Origin: Megamerina dolium
Taxonomy: Eukaryota > Arthropoda > Insecta > Diptera > Megamerinidae
Reading direction: 5' to 3'
NCBI GenBank assembly: GCA_963854835.1
Contig: OY978527.1
Span: forward strand, 20,924,557 to 20,988,556
Length of the DNA: 64,000 nucleotides
The notes under the pieces are model-generated. The model searched no databases and was not told the DNA's origin. It worked only from the letters and a program-made list of their open reading frames with translations. Every line of letters begins with the position of its first letter. Position 1 is the first letter of the stretch. A program made the position numbers and the translations under genes. Positions 56,510-64,000 of the stretch are shown here, piece by piece.

Positions 56510-56947
56510 TGTAACGATTATCGATAGTTGGTTACTCATCACTATTGTGACTGACACTATTGGCAGCATCGAAACGAATGTCAACAAAAAGAAATAAGCG
56601 ATAACCAGAACAAGCCAACGAGAAAGGAAGAGAAGAATCTCGATAAAGGAAGATTCTGGGGTGTTGCCAACAGAGTATAAATAGAGCCAGAGTTGAGAAG
56701 TGACAATCAATTTGATCCCGAACGTGATTGCTGAAACATCGATACAGAGGCAAAAGTTGCAAGTACATTTAAGTGTTATTGTAAATAGTTGACTGTAAGC
56801 AGAGTTGATTGTACATAGAGATTATTAAATAAATTGTTGCTGTATATAGTTGTATAAAATAAGTGTTGCAGTTATTAGTAACAGAATCCAGTGATCGAAC
56901 AAGGTAATTCAAATAGAATTAAACGCTCACAGAATAAAAACGTAACA
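56510..56947 (+). mobile_element. Solo LTR of the 33.8-kb retrotransposon family
   Basis: Exactly 438 bp, TG...CA, colinear with the complement of the LTRs at 33798 and 37219 but with about two dozen differences. The 4-bp duplication ATAT flanks it (56506-56509, 56948-56951). It shows the TATA box (tataaata, 56676-56683) and AATAAA signal in sense orientation. It arose by LTR-LTR recombination after insertion into the LTR of the mag-type element. Confidence 0.93.
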
Positions 56948-57211
56948 ATATAATGAATTCAAAGTAAGCCAAAACTAATAGCGAAGAAAGAAAATATTTC
57001 AAAACCAATTCAAATTAAAAATATAAAAATCAAATTCAGGAATCTTAAAGCAGCATTAAAAGTAGTAGTAATAACGAGAAAAATTTTTTAATGTGATCCA
57101 AAATAAATTTATAAAAAAAAGAAAAGAAACTTATAGAAAGTATTTATAATGGGATTGAACACTCCCATACATAAATGTTATTTGGTTACTTTCATTCTAT
57201 CTGTCGTTACA

Positions 57212-57226
57212 TGGTGTCAGAAGTAA
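57212..57226 (+). other. Primer-binding site of the mag-type element
   Basis: TGGTGTCAGAAGTAA directly follows the presumed LTR end. The first 13 bases match the tRNA-Leu-type site of the element at 33798. Confidence 0.7.
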
Positions 57227-57379
57227 AAAAAAAGTTTTTTTAAATTGTTTTTTCATCAATTTTTAAAATTTGTATAACACGTGTGCGATACTTTAATTCG
57301 TCTTAAAAAGTAATCACAAGTAATCGTGTAAAATAAATTTTTTTTCGGTTGAGAGAAATTGAATAATACTTCCAACAAA

Positions 57380-57711
57380 TGACAAACAACAGTAACGATA
57401 GTTACAACAACAAATACATCAACGGCATCGAGAACAAACGCTACAAATTCAACAACAAATATAACGACTTCTATTTCAACTCCAAATATGTCGAGTGGAA
57501 TTTCTTCAGTAAAACCACCAAAACCACTTGATGAAAATAACTCACAAGAATTTGAAAAATGGATTCGTCATTACAATTAGTGTGGATTGGCAGCTGGTAT
57601 AACAGAAAACCATCTGAAATCAATATTGTGTTACAATGGGTCAGATGCATTACGAAAATTCGAAACATTTAACTTGACATCAGCTCAAGAAAAGGATGTT
57701 AAGTTGATTAT
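57380..57711 (+). pseudogene. gag of the mag-type element, N-terminal part
   Basis: With one frame change the + strand reads 'SSVKPPKPLDENNSQEFEKW', then 'AAGITENHLKSILCYNGSDA' and 'FNLTSAQEKDVKLI', the usual start of the capsid-like domain of mag-type Gag. It is interrupted at 57711 by the I-like LINE and continues at 61163. Confidence 0.7.
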
Positions 57712-57987
57712 TCCACTTCCGGTGTGACATTTTGAGTGGTTTGGTGTGCGAAATTTTTGCTCCGGTGAAATCAAATTAAATACAGTGCATCCTATAGATT
57801 CAAGCGTCCAAAGTGTGATTTTTCTGTTGCTGAAAGGAAGATCATTCCTTGGAATTGGTAATATTTGTCTGAAATATATTGATTGTACCATCTGGTGGTA
57901 TTTTATTTCTGGTGTGTGTAGAGTCTTTTCTAACCTCAAAAAGGAAAAAAGAACAGAGAATTGAAAATACTGCCCAAAAAGGGCGTA

Positions 57988-59531
57988 ATGAGACTTGGTG
58001 GCGCTGCGGCGTCCTCAGCGTCTCATTTGTCTTACAGGGAAATGGATTTTGAAAGCTTTGCTGGTGGCAAAGTGCAACTTGCTAAATATATGAATCACAA
58101 AGACAACAAAATGGCTGACAAAATTAATGACAAGGTAAAGAAAAATGTGCAGGCCACTATTGCACAACTTGACGACAAATTACTTGACATGAGCACGAAG
58201 GTACAAACTAAGTTAGCAACAACTAATGAGACTAAAGATAATGAAACAATCATGAATAAACATGCAGGTACTTCAACCGAAACTCTATCTTCTAGAAATT
58301 GTGAAATGGCCAACTTTGAGGCTAGAACGGACATTTTTACAGGTATCTCACAGAATTGTGATATAGAGCTTAGCTCAAACGTTAACAATAAAAGTGATTC
58401 TCGACGGCAATCAAATTGCTCACTATCTCATATACAAAGGGGAAAGACTGATTTTGCTAATTATATCCCACTGGCCAAAGCGGTTCTTTTTTTGTTCTTA
58501 TTGACAGTTCTAATTTTTAAAAACCAAAAAATTAAAAGCGGTATGGGTCTGTATCAGCACATACGGAACCTGAATATAAATGGTATTGACCAAATTGATG
58601 GTATAGGAGTCTCGTTATATAAAGTACGCTTTCTGAATGCCAATGCGGCTAACAAATTTGTCTCCAATGATGAGATAAAAAAATGAACCTGAATGCTTTC
58701 ATACCGAGATCGGCTACTGAGACGTATGGAGTTATCAGGGGTGTAGCGACCTACCTTTCTGATGACCAAATATTGCAGAAAATGATTTCGGATGTTAAAG
58801 TAAATTCGGTGTATCGGTTCCAAAGACGTGATGTGAATGATCCCAACAAATTTTGGCCCACTACTACTGTGAAAATTGGGTTCACAGGTAACAACCTTCC
58901 TACTAATGTTAAGTTGGAATATGTACGTTTTGAGGTACAACATTACTATCCACCGGTACGTCAGTGTCGTAACTGTGGAAGACTCGGGTATACTCAGAGG
59001 AGGTGTCGCTCAGGAAAGAGATGTTTACAATGTGGCAAGACTGACGGTTGCAATCCTCCCTGCAATGCGACCAAGTGCATTCTTTGTAATGCAGTCGATC
59101 ACCAATCAGGAGATAAGAAGTTATGCCCAGTTTGGATCAAGGAAAACAATATCAATGAGATTAAGACCGTTAAAAAAATATCGAGAAGTGAGGTACTCAA
59201 AACCTACTACCCCTTGAGCGGAAACCGATTTGAGGCGCTCCTGGTTGAAGATGGAGACTTTCCACCTCTGCCTGGTAGAAGTGAGTCGCAGAAGTTAATT
59301 AACAATGATCAGGTGATCAACAGGAAAATGACACCAGAAAGATATAGTCGTGTCTTCAGAGGTGACAACAACTTCAAAATAAATAAAGATATGCAAGTGC
59401 GCAGGGGAGCTATTCCCAAGGCCAGGAACACTCCTGTTTTTGAGATGCCGGGATATTCGATCACCTCTCACCTGGAGAAGGTGCTACATGAGGTACTTAA
59501 GTTGGCGAGAACGGCCTTCACCAAAATTTAA
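57988..59531 (+). pseudogene. ORF1 (Gag-like, CCHC) of the I-like LINE, two overlapping frames
   Basis: The first frame (ATG at 57988, up to TGA at 58684-58686) has an acidic/Lys-rich start and a hydrophobic patch 'AVLFLFLLTVLIF', and ends 'NAANKFVSNDEIKK'. The second frame is shifted by -1 and starts at the ATG at 58683. It continues without a break in meaning: 'NLNAFIPRSATETYGVIRGV', an RNA-binding-like region, then knuckles 'CRNCGRLGYTQRRC' (Tyr where His is usual) and 'CLQCGKTDGCNPPC', ending near 59531. The switch falls on a run of seven A residues (58677-58683) directly before the TGA. Either the run lost or gained a base, or a -1 ribosomal shift joins the frames. Confidence 0.85.
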
Positions 59532-59757
59532 TTTGATTCTCTGGCTCAGATTAGTAATCTAAGTCAATTGACGGAAAAAATTCTGATTGAAAGGGATATC
59601 GAACAGTTAAATTTTTCGCGACCAGCAATGTGCTATGACGATGAAATTTTTATAATATAATTGACAATCACTCAAGGCGAATATGGACAGCATTGAGACT
59701 TATATAAATAACAACAATGTCGACATATGCTGCTTCAGCGAAATTTTTGCGTAACAT

Positions 59758-60388
59758 ATGTTCAAAATAGATATGACCACATCTTCCACCTTTGGAGAAA
59801 TGTGGGCCCTAATAAAATCACTTGACATAGCACATGGTGCTAATGTTGATAGAGTTGCTATTTTTTCGAACAGCTTAGTGGCCTGCAATTTGCTTAAGAA
59901 CAAAAACTCTACTAATTATTGTGTTGCCTTGTTTCACTCGAAGCTCTTAAGATTTCAATTCACTAATGTACATGTAATCTGGACTCCTGGTCACTCAGGT
60001 ATTGCCATTAACGAAAAAGCCGATAGGATTGCTAGACAAGCTGCAGTCGGTGGTGCAATCATCCGTGTTGATTATACCATTGATGAGGCGCTGAGGACAA
60101 TTCGCAGTAACATTTACCAAAAATGGTATGAGGGATTTCTCTCGCTTTCGAGAGAGAAGCCTAATCTCCTTGCTAAAACGTTCAACAAAGTCCCTGCCAA
60201 ACCTTGGTTTAAGGGTTGCAAACTCGATGTAATTGATATCAAACTAGTCAACAGAATTCTTGTTGGTCATACCTATGATAATAAATATCTGCACATGATC
60301 GGTGCTAATGATAGCGACTTATGTGGCTGCGGTCAGACTGACTCTTGTACACACCAGATTTTTGATTGTGAGATGCTTAGTGATGTTA
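59758..60388 (+). pseudogene. ORF2 remnant of the I-like LINE: RNase H and C-terminus
   Basis: Open for about 210 codons. 'TTSSTFGEMWALIKSLD' carries the RNase H Glu. 'VAIFSNSLVACNLL' has Asn where the catalytic Asp (FSDS) is expected. 'VIWTPGHSGIAINEKADRIAR' carries the last His and Asp. Then comes the C-terminal 'NRILVGHTYDNKYL' and a Cys/His motif 'CGCGQTDSCTHQIFDC'. The MITE at 60389 interrupts it; after the MITE the frame continues RDKFDLFTNN to a stop near 61035. Confidence 0.8.
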
Positions 60389-60913
60389 TAGCCTAGACAG
60401 ACGGCAGCCTGATTCCGGATTACCGAGTTAATTCGAATTAACTCGGGCATTAACTGCAGCTAATCCGCATAAACTCTATGAGTTAATTCTCAAAATAAAA
60501 GAGGATTAAGGCAATTTGCGATGGAAACACTGCTGAAAATTGTCTATTGTGAATTTTTCTCCATCCATTTTACAAAATATTAGGTATGTTCGCTTATAAA
60601 AAACTTTCAACAATTGTTTACAGTTTTCAACATGAAAAGTGTTAGCGAACAAATAAATCCAGCTGCCAATTATGAACGGTGAATGTCAATTTACAAGTTT
60701 CTGATAGTTTTCAGTTCACGTACTTGTAGATTTTCTCATATCGAGAGTGATAGATGACAGAAATTGATAGTGATAGTAATGTAAGTGGATCTGTCCACTA
60801 AAATAGCAATCAGCAGTTTAGTTAATCCGCAAAACTGCCGTCTGTCAGGTTATTATTTTATTCGGATTAAGTGCGCCGGTAATCCGTAATTAGGCTGCCG
60901 TCTGTCTAGGCTA
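60389..60913. mobile_element. PIF/Harbinger-type MITE, 525 bp, TTA duplication
   Basis: Terminal inverted repeats TAGCCTAGACAGACGGCAGC (left) and the exact complement at the right, with similarity reaching further inward (tgattccggattacc / ggtaatccgtaatta). It is flanked by TTA (60386-60388, 60914-60916). The 3-bp TTA duplication is typical of PIF/Harbinger elements. Taking it out restores the ORF2 frame across the site. No coding capacity. Confidence 0.92.
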
Positions 60914-61162
60914 TTAGAGACAAGTTTGACTTGTTCACCAATAATTTGGAGTTTGAATCTATCTTTTGTGACATGAACAGCACTAATATATTATCGTTAC
61001 TAAAATTTTTAAAACAAGCCAATATTACATTTTAATAAAGAATAAACGCACCAAATTTCTCAGTGTTACAGTGAAGTAGGAGTTTTCTATTACCCCAAAC
61101 GTGGAATACCCTGGCGTTATGTGGAAGTGATTCCCGCCATCAAAATAATATCACAAAAAAAA

Positions 61163-61800
61163 AAGTTGATTATTGAGAATTTTAATCAGTCGTTCAAAAA
61201 GAGAAAAAAAACCTATGAACGATACAAATTCAATCAATTACAGTAGGCTGAGGGTGAATCAATTGAAGAATTCATCACAAAGATTAAAACTCAGGCTAAT
61301 AAATGAGAATTTTCAACATTGGAAGGAAGTTTGATCAAAGATAAATTGGTATTTGGAGTGAAAAGTGATGTAATATAAGAAAAATTGTTGAGTGACGCAG
61401 ATTTGGATTTAACAAAAGCCATCAACATTTGTCGAATCAGTGAACAGGCAACAAAACTATTGCAAGAAATACGACAAATGCCAACGGTGCAAGTAAATGC
61501 GATTCGAAAAGGTGAAAAAACAGAAATAAGAAAAAGGAATGTCAACTTATGAAAAACAATGCAAGAAATGCAAAAAAATGAGACATTTTATAAGTTGTGC
61601 AAGTCAAAAATATCACAACAAGTGAATGAGGTATGTGAAAATGAAACCAGAACCAGAAAATGGTGATTTGGATATGTATGTTTGCAACATAAAGGGTGAA
61701 AATAATGACGATTGGACTGAAAAAATTATGATTGAGAACGTTCCAATTGTTTTCAAATTAGGCACGGGAGCACAATGCAATGCGATTTCAGAAAATATTG
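61163..61800 (+). pseudogene. gag C-terminal part and protease start of the mag-type element
   Basis: In pieces: 'LIIENFNQSFKKRKKTYERY', 'AEGESIEEFITKIKTQANK', 'GSLIKDKLVFGVKSDVI' and 'EKLLSDADLDLTKAINICRI', the typical capsid C-terminal half. Then comes 'VNAIRKGEKTE' and a degenerate knuckle region. The protease start reads 'IMIENVPIVFKLGTGAQCNA', where the usual catalytic Asp of L-DTGA is Gly. Several stops. Confidence 0.75.
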
Positions 61801-61801
61801 C

Positions 61802-63145
61802 GGCAAAAGTGCAGAATAGCACACCTTAAGGTAAAAAATAATAACTAATTGACTCGCATAGATGTTATTTTTGTGAACATGAGGAACTAAATATTTTTTG
61901 GCGAAAACGCCTACAGAAGGCGTGGATGAAGGTGAAAGTTCAAATTTGAAATTGCAATTACTCAATAACCTTGCAATTATAATATGGGTATCAAATAAAA
62001 GCTCTTTTTAATAGCTTTTTACTCATATATAACATATTTTATAAATTATTAAGGCTTTTTAAGTTATAATGGAAAATAAAAATTTGTTATAAAATTTTTT
62101 AAACAAAAAATTTTTTTTCCAAAAAATGTTTTATTAACCTATCAAAAGTTTGGAATCGGATTAAAGGCCATTGAATTTCCTTTCCCGTGGTATATAATAC
62201 ATATTTTTAAATAATTTTTCTCTATTTTTAATAATTTTTTAAAATATTTGCATTGGTATCAATTGAGTGCAGAGCAACATAAGACAATGTTTATGTATAT
62301 ATCAAAGTTTTTCAACATTGTTGAAAAACTTTGATGCTAAAATACTGTTGGTGGCGAAGCCGACTTCGGCCATATAACGGTTATTTTTTTGGGCTACTTA
62401 AAAAAACTTTGATGCTAAAATACTGTTGGTGGCGAAGCCGACTTCGGCCATATAAGGGTTATTTTTTTAGCGCTCGGCCGAAGGCCGGTTACTTAAAAAA
62501 ACTTTGATGCTAAAATACTGTTGGTAGTGAAGTCGACTTCGGCCATATAAGGGTTATTTTTTTAGCGCCCGGCCGAAGGCCGGCTACTTAAAAAAACTTT
62601 GATGCTAAAATTCTAATTATGGCAAAACTTAATTTGAATATTTTAATTTCGTTGTATTAAAGCTTGATCATAGTGAACAAAATAATTTTAAGTAAAAATT
62701 TTAAAATATTATTAAAAATAGAGAAAAATTATTTAAAAATATGTATTATATACCACGGGAAAGGAAATTCAATGGCATTTAATCCGATTCTAAACTTTTG
62801 ATAGGTTAATGAAAAATTTATTGGAAAAAAAAAATTTTGTTTAAAAAAATTTTATAACAAATTTTTATTTTTCATTATAACTTAAAAAGTCTTAATAATT
62901 TATGTAAAATGTTATGTATGAGTAAAAAGCTATTAAAAAGAGCTTTTATTTGATACCCTTATTATAAAAAATAATTGCAAGGTTATTGAGTAATTGCAAT
63001 TTCAAATTTGAACTTTCACCTTCATCCACGCCTTCTGTAGGCGTTTTCGCCAAAAATTTTTTGGTTCTTTATGTTCACAAAAATATGCTCTATACGATGA
63101 AAGAAAAAATTTTTTCCTCAGGGTGTGCTATTCTGCACTTGTTCC
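61802..63145. mobile_element. Foldback element B, 1344 bp, with 8-bp target duplication
   Basis: Termini 'ggcaaaagtgcagaatagca' and the complement of 'tgctattctgcacttgttcc'. The arms are about 430 bp each and well matched ('aaggcgtggatgaaggtgaaag', 'attactcaataaccttgcaat', 'taatagctttttactcat', all repeated inverted). Direct repeats AATATTGC flank it exactly (61794-61801, 63146-63153). The core is a GC-rich tandem array (62330-62610). No ORF beyond chance. It lies inside the protease of the mag-type element. Confidence 0.93.
62330..62610. repeat. GC-rich tandem core of foldback B, about 3 units
   Basis: Units begin 'aaaaaactttgatgctaaaa' (about 62322, 62400, 62497, partial at 62590), then 'tactgttggtggcgaagccg', 'acttcggccatata' and, in two units, 'gcgcccggccgaaggccggc'. 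The unit is the reverse complement of the one in foldback A in its key phrases (ctaaaatactgttgg; gcgaagccg). Hairpins such as cggcc-gaa-ggccg recur. Confidence 0.85.
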
Positions 63146-63153
63146 AATATTGC

Positions 63154-64000
63154 AAAATCGCTGGAAATTGATTTGGTGCCATGAAAAACGAAAAGGTTAA
63201 CTTCGTACAATCAACATAAAATTGGTGTCATTGGTGAAATCAACGCCTAATGTAAATTCAAGGATCAGTGTTCAATGGTTAATTTCAAAGTAGAAGCTGA
63301 GTTATCACCGATTTTGGGAAGAAAAACATGTGAAACAATGGGATTAATTCAACGAATTCATCAAATTGAAGCTAACAATGAGGTTTTTAATGGTCTAGGG
63401 TGCTTATAAGATTATACGATATCGATTTCATTAATAATCCAACGTTTAAAATTCTACCGCCTAGGTCAGTTCCATTTGCTATTCCTGATGACACGAAGAA
63501 AGAATTGGACAGAATGGTTAAAATTGGTGTTATTGAACCAGTTCCTGAACCAACACCAGCATTTAGTCCAATGTTAATCGTACGTAAAAATGGGAAAATT
63601 CGTATATGTATTGATCCTGTCGAATTGAAAAAAATATATAAAAAGACGTAGAACTTCAATGTAAATGCATCACCATGGGGAAGATATCCTTATTTACGTA
63701 TGCCATTTGTAATATCATCTGCTCCAGAAGTTTAGAGTGAATTAATTACTCGTACATTGGAAGGCCTAAAAGATATTGAGAATGCTATGGATGATATCAT
63801 AGTTTATACAAATACTAAAGCTGATCAAAAACAAAAAGTTGAAAAAGTAATCAGAAAAATACATGAAGCTGGTTTGACATTAGATTTGGGAAAATGTCAA
63901 TTCGAACAAACGTCAATAAACTTTTTGGGACATGTATTCACAGAAGAAGGAATATTGCTAGATCCAGATAAAATTGAAGCGATAAAAAACTTGGAAACTC
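63154..64000 (+). pseudogene. Protease end and reverse transcriptase of the mag-type element, cut by the window edge
   Basis: After foldback B the frame resumes with 'CSMVNFKVEAELSPILGRKT'. The RT follows: 'VPFAIPDDTKKELDRMVKIG', 'VIEPVPEPTPAFSPMLIVRK' and 'NGKIRICIDPVELKK' (63400-63651). A deletion removes the segment between this and 'YPYLRMPFVISSAPEV', then 'LEGLKDIENAMDDIIVYTNT' (catalytic DD) and 'FLGHVFTEEGILLDPDK' near the edge. At least two stops are present. Typical Ty3/gypsy RT order. Confidence 0.85.

Larger units (their letters stand above)
57712..61162 (+). mobile_element. I-like LINE, 5' complete but internally deleted
   Basis: Flanked by the 11-bp duplication aagttgattat (57701-57711 and 61163-61173). 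It has its 5' UTR (from TCCACTTCCGG), ORF1, a few codons of the ORF2 endonuclease (MDSIETYINNNN, from 59682), then a deletion that removes the rest of the endonuclease and the whole RT. RNase H, the C-terminus and a 3' UTR with poly(A) at 61155-61162 follow. A 525-bp MITE sits near the end of ORF2. RNase H after RT and CCHC knuckles in ORF1 fit I-type elements. Confidence 0.85.
56202..64000 (+). mobile_element. Decayed Ty3/gypsy LTR retrotransposon, mag-type, host of several nested insertions
   Basis: A probable LTR starts TGTAATAATCG near 56202 and ends CGTTACA at 57211, itself split by a solo LTR. It is followed by a tRNA-Leu-type primer-binding site (57212), gag (57380-57711 and 61163-61620), a protease piece (61640-61800 and 63154-63390) and reverse transcriptase up to the window edge. 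Stops and shifts are frequent. Removing the I-like LINE (57712-61162) and foldback B (61802-63145) restores continuity of the flanks. The second LTR is outside the window. Assignment to the mag clade is by look of gag and RT. Confidence 0.75.

Noticed and set aside
57971..58689. ORF1 of the I-like LINE as a host gene
   Set aside because: It lies inside an 11-bp target duplication together with CCHC knuckles and RNase H of a LINE.

Overview
The window looks like nuclear DNA of a brachyceran fly, most likely a tephritid fruit fly or a close relative. This is an inference from three things: spliced, AT-rich genes with insect-type proteins, a high load of dipteran transposon families, and DINE-1/INE-1-like elements. 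I ran no database search. Only two host genes are clear. The first is mitochondrial citrate synthase (kdn of Drosophila) on the + strand, with four coding exons at 16408-16566, 28765-29124, 29194-29652 and 29726-30097; the short first exon with the start of the transit peptide was not found. The second is a three-exon COA7 (Sel1-repeat cytochrome c oxidase assembly factor) on the + strand at 42063-43035. A possible two-exon fragment of unknown origin lies at 45646-45951.

The rest is mostly repeats, many nested. From left to right: a pogo/Tigger relic inside an inverted repeat (1.0-2.6 kb); a full DINE-1-like element (3.3-5.3 kb); SINEs and LINE fragments (5.4-8.6 kb); a foldback and a Tc1/mariner relic (9.2-10.3 kb); a TTAA-flanked palindromic MITE (12.2-12.9 kb); and a mariner-type relic split by a SINE with target duplications (15.1-16.1 kb). 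The 12.2-kb intron 2 of citrate synthase holds two DINE-1-like copies, a Tc1-like relic, three Jockey-type LINE relics, a hAT-type MITE with a perfect 8-bp duplication, mariner relics, a SINE and an LTR fragment. Downstream come a LOA-like LINE (31.5-33.2 kb), a young 3.86-kb LTR retrotransposon coding a Gag-integrase fusion (33.8-37.7 kb), another DINE-1-like element (37.7-39.6 kb) and a foldback element with a GC-rich tandem core (40.3-41.5 kb).

The right part holds RTE-like and LOA-like LINE fragments, the largest DINE-1-like copy (51.8-54.5 kb) with a SINE in it, a 137-bp MITE, and from about 56.2 kb to the end a decayed Ty3/gypsy element of mag type. That element is a nest: its LTR carries a solo LTR of the 33.8-kb family, its gag carries an I-like LINE which itself carries a TTA-flanked MITE, and its protease region carries a second foldback element of the 40.3-kb family with an 8-bp target duplication.

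The two host genes have no visible functional link beyond both acting in mitochondria. The most interesting material is the foldback family with its GC-rich hairpin core, the Gag-integrase element with nearly identical LTRs, a natural empty site that dates two insertions, and an A7 slippery sequence at an ORF junction in the I-like LINE.
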